The position numbers were made by a program, and so were the translations under genes. From the NCBI RefSeq assembly GCF_026162365.1, contig NZ_JAOANW010000010.1:62001-126000 (forward strand): DNA of 64,000 bases, in the 5' to 3' direction. The stretch comes from Nitratireductor luteus. GTDB lineage: Bacteria > Pseudomonadota > Alphaproteobacteria > Rhizobiales > Rhizobiaceae. The notes under the pieces were generated by a model. It worked only from the letters and a program-made list of their open reading frames with translations. It was not told the origin of the DNA and searched no databases. Positions 54,583 through 63,264 of this stretch are shown in pieces (the stretch's first letter is position 1; each line of letters opens with the position of its first letter).

Positions 54583-55797
54583 ATGGACGACATCGCCGTA
54601 ATCTGGGACTGGATCGGCTTCGCAGTGCGCTGGCTGCATGTGGTGACCGCGATCGCCTGGATCGGCTCGTCCTTCTACTTCATCGCCCTCGATCTCGGCC
54701 TGCGGCGCGACAGACCTCTTCCGGAAGGCGCGGCGGGTGAGGAATGGCAGGTCCATGGCGGCGGTTTCTATCACATCCAGAAATATCTGGTCGCGCCCGC
54801 CGCCCTGCCCGAGCATCTGACCTGGTTCAAATGGGAATCCTATTGGACCTGGCTGTCGGGAGCCGCGCTCCTGGCCATCGTCTACTATGCCGGCGCTGAT
54901 CTCTACCTGATCGACCGCAACGTGCTGAACATCTCCGTTCCCGTCGCCATTCTCATTTCGATGGTCTCCATCGGGCTCGGCTGGGTTCTCTACGACCTTC
55001 TGTGCAAGTCGCAGCTCGGCCGCAACGACACGACCCTGATGCTTGTGCTCTACGCCATTCTGGTGGCGATGAGCTGGGGCTATACCCAGCTTTTCACCGG
55101 CCGCGCCGCCTTCCTGCATCTGGGCGCCTTCACCGCGACCATCATGACCGCCAACGTCTTCCTCATCATCATCCCCAACCAGAAGATCGTGGTCGCCGAT
55201 CTGAAGGCCGGCCGAAAACCCGACCCGAAACTGGGTGCGCAGGCAAAGCAGCGTTCGCTGCACAACAACTACCTCACCCTGCCCGTGGTTTTCCTGATGC
55301 TGTCGAACCACTACCCGCTGGCATTCGGAACCGAGTTCAACTGGGTCATCGCCTCGCTGATCTTCATCGTGGGCGTGCTGATCCGGCACTATTTCAACAC
55401 GGCCCATGCGGGCAAGGGCCACCCGCACTGGACCTGGGGCGCAGCGGCAGTGCTGTTCATCGTCATCATGTGGCTGTCCACCGTTCCCGCCGTCCTGACG
55501 GGAGAGCGGCAGGTCAGCGCCGCCGAGGAACGCTTCATCGCCTCTGCCCACTTTCCCGCCGTCCGAGACACGGTGATGGGCCGCTGCGCCATGTGCCATG
55601 CCGCTGAGCCGGCCTATGACGGCGTGCCCATCGCACCCAAGAACGTCAAGTTCGATACCGACGCGGAAATCGCGGCCCACGCCCGCGAGATCTACCTTCA
55701 AGCCGGCCGCAGCCACGCCATGCCGCCCGGCAATGTGTCCGGCATGAGCGAACAGGAGCGCCGATTGCTGGTAACGTGGTTCGAGGAAGCACGGTAA
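54583..55797 (+). CDS. puuD: Membrane urate oxidase PuuD with C-terminal cytochrome c domain
   Basis: The 404-residue protein has about nine membrane helices (residues ~10-300), including WLHVVTAIAWIGSSFYFIAL and HLGAFTATIMTANVFLIIIP, and a C-terminal periplasmic domain with one heme-binding motif RCAMCHAAEPAYDG and a methionine ligand near SHAMPPGNVSGM. This is the urate hydroxylase PuuD of rhizobia, which replaces soluble uricase and feeds electrons to the respiratory chain. The ATG at 54583 follows AAAGGAGCGGG. It is upstream of guaD and the glycerate kinase in one transcript. Confidence 0.95.
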   Translation: MDDIAVIWDWIGFAVRWLHVVTAIAWIGSSFYFIALDLGLRRDRPLPEGAAGEEWQVHGGGFYHIQKYLVAPAALPEHLTWFKWESYWTWLSGAALLAIVYYAGADLYLIDRNVLNISVPVAILISMVSIGLGWVLYDLLCKSQLGRNDTTLMLVLYAILVAMSWGYTQLFTGRAAFLHLGAFTATIMTANVFLIIIPNQKIVVADLKAGRKPDPKLGAQAKQRSLHNNYLTLPVVFLMLSNHYPLAFGTEFNWVIASLIFIVGVLIRHYFNTAHAGKGHPHWTWGAAAVLFIVIMWLSTVPAVLTGERQVSAAEERFIASAHFPAVRDTVMGRCAMCHAAEPAYDGVPIAPKNVKFDTDAEIAAHAREIYLQAGRSHAMPPGNVSGMSEQERRLLVTWFEEAR

Positions 55798-55805
55798 AGG
55801 AAATC

Positions 55806-57137
55806 ATGACTCAAACTCTTATCCGCGGCCGTGTGCTGACATTCCTCCGCGAACCGCAAGGTCAGGGCGATCACCAGGCCTATTCCTACGAGGAAGACGG
55901 CGCCGTCCTGATCGACAGCGGCAGGATCGTCGCCCGCGGAACCTATGGCGAAGTCAGCCGCGCGGCCGCGCCCGGTTGCACGACTGTCGACCACCGCCCG
56001 CACCTCGTCATGCCCGGCTTCATCGACACGCACGCCCATTTCCCGCAAATGCAGGTGATCGCGAGCTTCGGAACCGAACTGCTCGACTGGCTCAACAAAT
56101 ACACATTCCCCGAGGAGGCGCGCTTCGGCGATCCTGCCCATGCCGCCCGCATCGCCGAATTCTTCCTCGACGAACTCGCTCGCCAGGGCACGACCACCGT
56201 CGCCGCCTATTGCTCGGTTCACCCGCAAAGCGCCGACGCCCTGTTTGAGGCCGCCGCCCGCCGCGACATGTGCATCGTCGCCGGCAAGGTGATGATGGAC
56301 CGCAACGCCCCCGACAATCTCGTCGACACGCCCCGGACCTCCTACGACGACACGCAAGCGCTGATCCGGCGCTGGCACGGCAAGGGCCGCGCCCGCTACG
56401 CCATCACGCCCCGCTTCGCCATCACCTCCAGCCCCGAGCAGATGGAGATGGTCGCCGCGCTCGCCCGCGAACATCCCGATCTGCACATCCAGACCCACCT
56501 GTCCGAAAACCGCGACGAGATCGCTCTTGCCTGCTCGCTCTATCCCGAAGCGCCGGATTATACGGGAATCTATGAGCGCTACGGCCTGACCGGCCCCAAA
56601 AGCCTGTTCGGCCACTGCATCCATTTGAGCGAGCGCGAGGCCGACGCCCTTTCCGAAAGCGGCTCGGTTGCCGTCTTCTGCCCGACGTCGAACCTCTTCC
56701 TGGGCTCCGGCTTGTTCGACTACCAGCACTATCGCCGCCGGGCGAAGCCCTTGCGCGTCGCGGTCGCCACCGATGTAGGCGGCGGCACCAACTATTCGAT
56801 GCTGCGAACGATGGACGAAGGTTACAAGGTGATCGCGTTACAGGGCGAGAAGCTGAATCCTCTTGCCTCCTTCTGGCAGATCACGCGGGGCAATGCTGAG
56901 GCGCTCGCCCTCGCCGATGAGATCGGAACGCTGGACAGCGGCACCAGCGCCGACATCGCGATCCTCGACGCCGGCGCCACCCCGGCCATGGCCTTGCGCA
57001 TGGAGCGGGCAAAAACCCTTGCGGAAGAGCTTTTCGTGCTGCAAACCCTCGGCGACGACCGTGCCGTGGTGCAAACCTACGTCGCGGGCAAGGCGATGAA
57101 AGGGAGCACGGACGGCGGTGATGGCATCAGGGATTGA
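55806..57137 (+). CDS. guaD: Guanine deaminase
   Basis: The 443-residue amidohydrolase has zinc motifs GFIDTHAHFPQMQVIASFG (HxH), LHIQTHLSENRDEIALAC, LFGHCIHLSEREADAL and VATDVGGGTNYSMLRTM. It converts guanine to xanthine, feeding XdhABC. The ATG at 55806 lies eight bases after the puuD stop, with AAGGAAATC upstream. The gene overlaps the kinase gene by 17 bases. Confidence 0.94.
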   Translation: MTQTLIRGRVLTFLREPQGQGDHQAYSYEEDGAVLIDSGRIVARGTYGEVSRAAAPGCTTVDHRPHLVMPGFIDTHAHFPQMQVIASFGTELLDWLNKYTFPEEARFGDPAHAARIAEFFLDELARQGTTTVAAYCSVHPQSADALFEAAARRDMCIVAGKVMMDRNAPDNLVDTPRTSYDDTQALIRRWHGKGRARYAITPRFAITSSPEQMEMVAALAREHPDLHIQTHLSENRDEIALACSLYPEAPDYTGIYERYGLTGPKSLFGHCIHLSEREADALSESGSVAVFCPTSNLFLGSGLFDYQHYRRRAKPLRVAVATDVGGGTNYSMLRTMDEGYKVIALQGEKLNPLASFWQITRGNAEALALADEIGTLDSGTSADIAILDAGATPAMALRMERAKTLAEELFVLQTLGDDRAVVQTYVAGKAMKGSTDGGDGIRD

Positions 57138-58392
57138 ACCGAAGAAATTCTTCGCCTCGCTCTTCGAGGCCGCCGTCGCCGCGGCAGACCCCGAGAAGAC
57201 GATCCGCGATTTCCTTCCTGAGAAGCCAAAGGGCCGCACAATCGTCATCGGTACCGGCAAGGGCGCCGCGCAAATGGCGCAGGCCTTCGAAAACGCGTGG
57301 GACGGTTCGTTCGAGGGAGCCGTTGTCACCCGCTACGGCTACGGCGCCCCTACCCGCCGCATAAAGGTCTACGAAGCGGCTCACCCGGTGCCGGATAAGG
57401 CAGGCCTCGAAGGCGCCAGGGTGCTCATGGAACTCGTCTCCGGCCTGAGCGAGGACGACCTTGTCGTCGCCCTCATCTGCGGCGGCGGCTCGGCGCTCCT
57501 GCCGGCCCCGGCGGGAAACCTGACGCTGGAAGACGAAATCGCCGTCAACGAAGCGCTGCTCGCCAGCGGCGCGCCGATCTCGGCCATGAACACGGTGCGC
57601 AAGCACGTCTCCGCCATCAAGGGCGGGCGGCTGGCCGCTGCCGCCCATCCCGCGCGCGTGGTCTCGCTCGTCGTTTCGGACATCCCCGGCGACGATCCCG
57701 CGCTCGTGTCCTCCGGCCCTACCGTGCCCAGCGCGGCCACCCGCGCCGAAGCGCTGCAGATCGTGGAAACTTTTCGGCTCGACCTGCCGGAAGCGGTGAT
57801 GCGCCATCTGAACTCCGACGCCGCCGACGCTCCCTTGCCCGGCGACACCTGTTTCGCCGGAAACGACGTACAAATCATCGCCTCGGCCGCCCGCTCGCTG
57901 GAAGCGGCCGCCGCCGCCGCGCAGCGCCATGGCGTCACCCCCGTCATCCTGTCCGACGCCATCGAGGGCGAGGCGCGCGAAGTAGCGGGTGTCCATGCCG
58001 CGATCGCTCGTGAAGTCGCGCAGCGTGATCGGCCCTTCAGGAAGCCCGTCATCATCTTGTCGGGCGGCGAAACCACCGTCACCATCAAGGCAAAAGGCGG
58101 ACGCGGCGGACGCAACGGCGAATTCCTGCTGGCCCTGGCAATCGGCATAGACGGCGTGACGGGCATCGATGGCTTCGCCGCCGATACCGACGGCATAGAC
58201 GGCTCGGAAGACAATGCCGGCGCCTTTGCCGACCACACCACCGCCACCCGCCTGCGCGCCGCCGGACACGATCCCAAGGCCCTGCTCGCCGCCCATGACA
58301 GCTGGGGTGCGTTCGATGCGCTGGGCGATCTCTTCGTTCCAGGGCCGACCGGGACCAACGTCAACGATCTGCGAGCAGTGCTGGTGAGATAG
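57121..58392 (+). CDS. Glycerate 2-kinase (MOFRL/DUF4147 family)
   Basis: The 423-residue protein has the N-terminal DUF4147 region (IVIGTGKGAAQMAQAFENAW, LVVALICGGGSALLPAPAGN) and the C-terminal MOFRL domain (VIILSGGETTVTIKAKGGRG, GFAADTDGIDGSEDNAGAF). Such enzymes phosphorylate D-glycerate to 2-phosphoglycerate. It overlaps guaD by 17 bases, so it is part of the purine operon and likely disposes of carbon from glyoxylate produced by AllA. The glyoxylate carboligase and tartronate semialdehyde reductase that would link them are not in the window. ATG at 57121 is preferred to GTG at 57118. Confidence 0.92.
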   Translation: MASGIEPKKFFASLFEAAVAAADPEKTIRDFLPEKPKGRTIVIGTGKGAAQMAQAFENAWDGSFEGAVVTRYGYGAPTRRIKVYEAAHPVPDKAGLEGARVLMELVSGLSEDDLVVALICGGGSALLPAPAGNLTLEDEIAVNEALLASGAPISAMNTVRKHVSAIKGGRLAAAAHPARVVSLVVSDIPGDDPALVSSGPTVPSAATRAEALQIVETFRLDLPEAVMRHLNSDAADAPLPGDTCFAGNDVQIIASAARSLEAAAAAAQRHGVTPVILSDAIEGEAREVAGVHAAIAREVAQRDRPFRKPVIILSGGETTVTIKAKGGRGGRNGEFLLALAIGIDGVTGIDGFAADTDGIDGSEDNAGAFADHTTATRLRAAGHDPKALLAAHDSWGAFDALGDLFVPGPTGTNVNDLRAVLVR

Positions 58393-58394
58393 CA

Positions 58395-59015
58395 CTACCC
58401 GCTCATCAGTGCCTTCACCTTTCGCAGATCCTCGCAAAACCGCTCGCGCTCGCGCTTCTTGTCGACCGCATTGGGGATGCGCAGCAAATAGGACGGGTGC
58501 ACCGTTATCACCACCGGCACGCCCTCCACGCTCTCCAGCACGTCGCCGCGCAGCTTCGTGACTGGAACCTGCCTACCCACCAGCGCCCGGGCTGCCGTTG
58601 CGCCCAGCGCCACCGCCACTTCCGGCTTGATCAAGGTCAGTTCCTGGTCGAGCCACCAGCGGCAGGCCTTTATCTCGCCGACGTTCGGCTTCGAGTGGAT
58701 GCGGCGTTTGCCGCGCGGCGCGAACTTGAAGTGCTTGACGGCATTGGTGACATAGGTCTTTTCCCGATCGATCCCCACTTCTTCAAGGATCGCGTCGAAC
58801 AGGCGCCCCGCCGGCCCCACGAAAGGCCGGCCTTCGATATCCTCCCTGTCACCCGGCTGTTCACCAACGAAGACGACGCGCGCCACGCGTCCTCCCTCGC
58901 CGAACACCGTTTGCGTCGCATGTTTGTAGAGGTCGCAGCGTGTACAGCCATCCGCCTCCTCGCGCAGGGCCTGCAGGGAGTTGAACGGAAGTTTTCCGGC
59001 GGGACGGTCGCCCAT
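58395..59015 (-). CDS. udgX: UdgX-type uracil-DNA-binding glycosylase-family protein
   Basis: The 206-residue protein is a family 4-like uracil-DNA glycosylase with a KRRIH loop at residues 103-107, diagnostic of UdgX. The glycosylase motif is GEQPGDREDIEG from residue 51. In UdgX the loop histidine (His107 here) attacks the deoxyribose and leaves the protein covalently bound to DNA instead of releasing it. Cysteines 24 and 27 with two later ones near residues 118 and 195 fit the [4Fe-4S] cluster. GGAGG is five bases before the ATG. It is convergent with the glycerate kinase with a two-base gap, and unrelated in function. Confidence 0.9.
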   Translation of the reverse strand: MGDRPAGKLPFNSLQALREEADGCTRCDLYKHATQTVFGEGGRVARVVFVGEQPGDREDIEGRPFVGPAGRLFDAILEEVGIDREKTYVTNAVKHFKFAPRGKRRIHSKPNVGEIKACRWWLDQELTLIKPEVAVALGATAARALVGRQVPVTKLRGDVLESVEGVPVVITVHPSYLLRIPNAVDKKRERERFCEDLRKVKALMSG

Positions 59016-59216
59016 TTATCCTCCAATAGCCGCTTCAGCGCAAAAGCTGCACGGTCACCGAAGGTTCCAGCGCGCGGCGAAAATGAGCGGCGGACACGCG
59101 GGAAGATCAAATATCTGGGAGCGCCGTTGAACCGGATCAGGCCGAGGGGTTTTCAGGCGCCGGAAGCGCTGGGACGCGCCTTTGAGGCCGGTACTGACCC
59201 TTCTTGAAAAGGACTT

Positions 59217-60191
59217 TCAGAAGGAGATGTCGACTACGCCGCTTTCCCCCTCTCCGCTGCCGAAGGCAAGCCTGCGGCCCTCGCCATCCCAGGCCAACGC
59301 GGTAATCGCACCCTTGCCGGGACGGCGCAGAAGCACTTCCTTGGCGTCGGCGCAGCGCACCGCCAGAACCATACCGTCGCCATAGCCGACCGCGACGATC
59401 TCCTCCGTGGGATGAAACGCGACCTGGGTGACCGCCGTGTCGCCGCGCGTGCCGAGCTCCAGCGGCGCCTTGCCCATTGGGCCGTCCTTGGCCTGAAACG
59501 GCCAGACGATGGCCGCCGGCGCGCCGGACGTTGCCAGCCATCTGCCCTTGGGCCCCCACGACCAGCTTTTCACCTTGGCGGGATAGCCGGCCATGCGCAT
59601 ATGCTTGCCGTCGGCCAGTTTCCAGCCGTGCAGCGCATTCTCCTGCATCGTCGTGACCAGGAACTTGCCATCCGGCGAAAAGGATACGGCCGTATGCGCC
59701 CCCGCCCATTCAAGCTCCACCGGCTTGCCTTCAGTCGCGGGAAAATGCAGCGTCGCCCCGTTGTAACGGGCGACCGCCAGCCGCATGCCCTTGGGCGCGA
59801 AGGCCAATCCCTCGACCGACCGCGCATGGGCAAACGAGCGCGTCCTGCCGTCGGAAAACCGCACCACCGCTTCACGCCCGGCAGCGAAAGCCACCGCGCC
59901 CTGCGGCCCGGCGGCAACGTCGGTGATCCATTTGCGGCCTTGCTCGGCCAGCACGTCAACGGCGCCATCGACTGATACCGCCGTCACCCGCCCGTCTTCG
60001 CCGCCACATATCAGGCGCCCGGCATCGAGGTCAGGCGCTGCAGCCAGCAGGCCGTCATGGGCCTCAGTCCATTTGTGGCCGTGATCGAGCCTGTGCACGA
60101 CACCGTCCGCGAGCGCGAAATGCGGGATGTCGTTCAGCCAGGCAGCGGCGATGCAATGGGCATCGAGATCGAGTGGGGCGACTGTTGGCAT
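59217..60191 (-). CDS. WD40-repeat protein linked to CobW GTPase
   Basis: The 324-residue protein is a beta-propeller built from repeats ending in degenerate forms (SVSFSPDGKFLVTTMQENAL-like segments), for example AVSFSPDGKFLVTTMQENAL and QVAFHPTEEIVAVGYGDGMV. No signal peptide is seen, so it is cytoplasmic. It lies downstream of the CobW-family GTPase on the same strand, an arrangement often seen in alphaproteobacteria, which suggests a metal-handling partner role. The function is otherwise unknown. Confidence 0.8.
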   Translation of the reverse strand: MPTVAPLDLDAHCIAAAWLNDIPHFALADGVVHRLDHGHKWTEAHDGLLAAAPDLDAGRLICGGEDGRVTAVSVDGAVDVLAEQGRKWITDVAAGPQGAVAFAAGREAVVRFSDGRTRSFAHARSVEGLAFAPKGMRLAVARYNGATLHFPATEGKPVELEWAGAHTAVSFSPDGKFLVTTMQENALHGWKLADGKHMRMAGYPAKVKSWSWGPKGRWLATSGAPAAIVWPFQAKDGPMGKAPLELGTRGDTAVTQVAFHPTEEIVAVGYGDGMVLAVRCADAKEVLLRRPGKGAITALAWDGEGRRLAFGSGEGESGVVDISF

Positions 60192-60203
60192 GCTTGGGAC
60201 CCA

Positions 60204-60339
60204 GGGTATGTCATCAATTGTCGGATTTTGAGTCGAAAACGGCTGTTAACCGGAGCGGAGCGTACTCGAGGTACGTGAACACCGGAAGCGCGGAAAATGG
60301 CCGTTTGCAGGCCAAAAGACGATGCTTGATGACATATCC
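60204..60339. repeat. Palindromic intergenic element, RIME-like
   Basis: The gap between the WD40 and CobW genes is a nested dyad about 136 bases long. Outer arms GGGTATGTCATCAA (60204-60217) and TTGATGACATATCC (60326-60339) pair at 13 of 14 positions with one G-U. Inner arms are AAACGGC (60237-60243) with GCCGTTT (60300-60306), and CGTAC with GTACG around TCGAG (60261-60275). The size and nested structure resemble rhizobial intergenic mosaic elements, which are repeated many times per genome. Copies elsewhere cannot be checked here. Confidence 0.6.
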
Positions 60340-61400
60340 TACGCTTGGCAGGCCTCGAAGGTGCGCTTGAGGCGTTCCATGTCGAGGTCGCGGCCAATGA
60401 AGACGAGCCGGCTTTCGCGCTTCTCGCCCTCTTTCCAGGCGCGCTGGTGATCGCCTTCGACGATCATGTGCACGCCCTGTACCACATAGCGCTCCGGATC
60501 GTCGTGAAAGGCGATGATGCCCTTGAGGCGCAGGATGCTCGGCCCGTCCATCTGCGTGGTCTGTTCCATCCACGGAAAGAACTTCTTGGGATCCATCTCG
60601 CCAGCCCGCAGCGAAATCGATTTCACACCCGCATCGTGGATCGGTGAGACTTCACCGTGATGATGATGATGATGGTGGTCGTGACCGTGATGGTCGTGGT
60701 CATGATCATGGTCGCAATCCGGTCCGCAGACATGGTCCAGATCGTTGTGATCGAGAAAATGCGGATCGTTGTCCAGCGCCCGCTTCAGGTCGAACGCGCC
60801 GCGGTCCAGCACCGCGTCCAGCGCCACTCCGGCCCGCTCGGCACGGTGGATCCGGGCGGAAGGATTGATGGCGCGGATCGTCGCCTCCAAACGCCTGAGC
60901 TCGTCCTCGTCGACCAGGTCGGTCTTGTTCAGGATGATGACATCGGCAAAGGCGATCTGATCCTCGGCCTCGTTGGAATCCTTCAGCCGCAACGGCAGGT
61001 GCTTGGCATCGACTAGCGCCACCACGGCGTCGAGCCTGGTCTTGGCCCGCACGTCGTCGTCCATGAAAAAGGTCTGCGCCACCGGTGCAGGGTCGGCAAG
61101 GCCTGTGGTCTCCACGATGATGGCGTCGAAACGGCCGGCCCTGCGTGTCAGCCCCTCGACCACGCGCACGAGGTCGCCGCGCACGGTGCAGCACACGCAG
61201 CCATTGTTCATCTCGTAGATTTCCTCGTCAGATTCCACGATCAGATCATTGTCGATGCCGATCTCGCCGAACTCGTTGACGATGACCGCGTATCGCTTGC
61301 CATGGTCCTCGGTGAGGATGCGGTTCAGGAGCGTGGTCTTGCCGGAGCCGAGATAGCCGGTCAGCACCGTAACCGGGATTTGCGCGTTCTGTTCGGACAT
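60339..61400 (-). CDS. CobW/ZNG1-family metal-chaperone GTPase with His-rich loop
   Basis: The 353-residue GTPase begins MSEQNAQIPVTVLTGYLGSG, with P-loop LTGYLGSGKTTLLNRILTED, metal motif GCVCCTVRGDL (CxCC) and ILNKTDLVDED. The loop from about residue 227 is a run of His and Asp (CDHDHDHDHHGHDHHHHHHH) for metal binding. The C-terminal CobW_C domain follows (IISLR...). Such proteins deliver zinc or other metals to target enzymes. GAGGG precedes the ATG at 61400. The WD40 gene is downstream and may be co-expressed despite the palindromic element between them. Confidence 0.93.
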   Translation of the reverse strand: MSEQNAQIPVTVLTGYLGSGKTTLLNRILTEDHGKRYAVIVNEFGEIGIDNDLIVESDEEIYEMNNGCVCCTVRGDLVRVVEGLTRRAGRFDAIIVETTGLADPAPVAQTFFMDDDVRAKTRLDAVVALVDAKHLPLRLKDSNEAEDQIAFADVIILNKTDLVDEDELRRLEATIRAINPSARIHRAERAGVALDAVLDRGAFDLKRALDNDPHFLDHNDLDHVCGPDCDHDHDHDHHGHDHHHHHHHGEVSPIHDAGVKSISLRAGEMDPKKFFPWMEQTTQMDGPSILRLKGIIAFHDDPERYVVQGVHMIVEGDHQRAWKEGEKRESRLVFIGRDLDMERLKRTFEACQA

Positions 61401-61576
61401 GAATTCCCTCTCGGGCGAAAATGATGGGTCGCCGTCCATATAGGATACCAGGCAAGGTTTTGCACGAGGGAGAATCTGCCGCGGGGCGGCCCGATCATTA
61501 CCAAAGCTTCATTCGTCTTTACCGTCTTTGCGTCCTATCCTCCAGAAAGACGAAGTCAGGGAGCAGAGAACGGACG

Positions 61577-62278
61577 ATGAAACGGATCACCCGGCGCAAT
61601 GTCTTCGCCTTCCTCGCTGTCACCGCCGGCGGGGGGACGTTTCTGACTGCCGGACTTTTCGGCAGGATGCGGTCGGTGGCCGCGGCAGAGTCTCTCATCA
61701 CGGGCGCCGGCATATGCTCCATCATGCCCGAAACAACCGAAGGTCCTTTTTATTTCGACCCCGCACAGGAACGCTCGGACATCACCGAAGGACGACCCGG
61801 CGTGCCGATGCGGCTGCGTCTGCAGGTGGTCGACGCCGCCTGCACGCCCATTCCCGGCGCGCGGGTCGACATATGGCATTGCGACGCCGAGGGCCGTTAT
61901 TCGGGCTACCCGCGACAGCCAGGCGGGCTCGATACAACGGGCGAAACCTTCCTGCGTGGCACGCAGCTCGCCGATGAAAACGGCATCGCCACCTTCACCA
62001 CCATCTATCCCGGCTGGTATCCGGGCCGCACGCCGCATATCCATTTCAAGGCGTTTCCAGACAGCGGCAGCGTTTTGACTGGACAGATGTTCTTCCCCGA
62101 TGCGCTGAGCCGCGACATCTATGAGAACATCCCGCCCTATAACGACCGCCCCCTCGACGGCATCACCTGGAATGCGCGCGATGGCATCGCCCGGCGCGCC
62201 GGCGATGCCGCCCTTGCGGAAATGGCGCGGGCAGGCCAGCGTCTCGATGCGGCGCTCGTCGTGGCCGTGGCGGGCTGA
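61577..62278 (+). CDS. Exported intradiol ring-cleavage dioxygenase-family protein
   Basis: The 233-residue protein has a Tat-like signal, MKRITRRNVFAFLAVTAGGG, with cleavage near AAAESL. The mature part matches intradiol dioxygenases: PETTEGPFYFDPAQERSDI, VDIWHCDAEGRYSGYPRQPG and PGWYPGRTPHIHFKAFPD. The likely iron ligands are the two Tyr (GRYSGY; GWYPG) and two His (PHIHFK). Classical enzymes cleave catechol or protocatechuate in the cytoplasm, so export is unusual; a group of secreted relatives is known but poorly studied. It could supply muconate derivatives to the beta-ketoadipate genes at 41.5 kb. ATG 61577, monocistronic. Confidence 0.83.
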   Translation: MKRITRRNVFAFLAVTAGGGTFLTAGLFGRMRSVAAAESLITGAGICSIMPETTEGPFYFDPAQERSDITEGRPGVPMRLRLQVVDAACTPIPGARVDIWHCDAEGRYSGYPRQPGGLDTTGETFLRGTQLADENGIATFTTIYPGWYPGRTPHIHFKAFPDSGSVLTGQMFFPDALSRDIYENIPPYNDRPLDGITWNARDGIARRAGDAALAEMARAGQRLDAALVVAVAG

Positions 62279-62282
62279 CCTT

Positions 62283-63002
62283 CTATCCCTTCAGCGCCGC
62301 AAGATCGAAACGGTCGACATCGGCAAGAAGGCCGAGAAAGCCGTCGACCGCATGGTCGAGGATCGCCTTGCCCGCTGCGGCGGTCGCCGCCGCCGCGTTG
62401 CCCGTCACGCCTTCGGGCGACAGATCCCGCATCTTCCAGCCGAAAGCATGCGGCCCATAGGCGCGCAGATGTTCGAAGTCGGACGCGAACCTTTCCTGCG
62501 CCGATTTGAAATCCCGCGCCTTGTCCATATCTACCAGATCGGGCCGCAGCGCCAGCATGACGGAGGTCTCGATGAGCCCGCCGTGAATGCCAAGCGCCCG
62601 TTCCTGCGGGGTCACGACCTCCGGCGGATAGCCGAAACGCGTCCAACTCGTGGCGACCGCCAGCATGCGGTGCCGCACGCGCAGTTCCGTCGCCACGATC
62701 GTCATCAGCGGCGCGTTGCCTCCATGGGCGTTGAGCATGACGAACTTGCGCACGCCCTCGGCGTTCAACCTTTCGCCGATGCCGATCCAGCGCTCGACTG
62801 CTTCGCCATAGGCGAGCGTCTCCGTGCGCTCGTCATCGCCATGCTCGATGGAATATCCGATCTTCTCGACTGGAAGGAATGTGACCGGCAGCCTGTCCGG
62901 CAGGCGCTCGGCGGCGAGCCTGGCAACGCCTTCGGCGATGATCCAGTCGGTCTGCGGCGGCAGGTGCGGTCCGTGCTGCTCGGTCGCTCCCAGCGGCAGC
63001 AC
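62283..63002 (-). CDS. Creatininase-family amidohydrolase
   Basis: This 239-residue protein has creatininase-family motifs: LPLGATEQHGPHLPPQTDWI (metal Glu, His, Asp), VMLNAHGGNAPLMTIVATEL and LGIHGGLIETSVMLALRPDL. Relatives include creatinine amidohydrolase, MftE and FAPy deformylase. The GTG at 63002 lacks a ribosome site, and the conserved region begins at once. GGAGG at 63034-63038 is seven bases ahead of an in-frame CTG at 63026, which would add RLADHQRIA-like residues. Creatinine to creatine would link to sarcosine and soxBDAG, but that is only a guess. Confidence 0.8.
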   Translation of the reverse strand: MLPLGATEQHGPHLPPQTDWIIAEGVARLAAERLPDRLPVTFLPVEKIGYSIEHGDDERTETLAYGEAVERWIGIGERLNAEGVRKFVMLNAHGGNAPLMTIVATELRVRHRMLAVATSWTRFGYPPEVVTPQERALGIHGGLIETSVMLALRPDLVDMDKARDFKSAQERFASDFEHLRAYGPHAFGWKMRDLSPEGVTGNAAAATAAAGKAILDHAVDGFLGLLADVDRFDLAALKG

Positions 63003-63264
63003 CGCGATGCGTTGATGGTCGGCCAGCCTCTTTCCTCCCTGTCGCGAGTCTTTGTCATAAGAATGATACGCCGATTTGGCATTAGCCTGGAAAGTATCCG
63101 ATGTGCGGGCACGCTAACGCATCGGCCAAAAAATCGGAATCGGTTTTCGGAAACCGATGCGGCTGGGAATGCCGGTTGCCATGATTGGGGGGCCGGCTAT
63201 GCTTTGCCGGGGCGCGCGCTCTGGGTCGTCTCGGGCTCAAAGCAGGCCATAGAGGGATGGATGG

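Noticed and set aside
60657-61016. Plus-strand frame starting with a run of methionines
   Set aside because: The Met run is the complement of the His-coding repeat in the CobW gene, not a real start.
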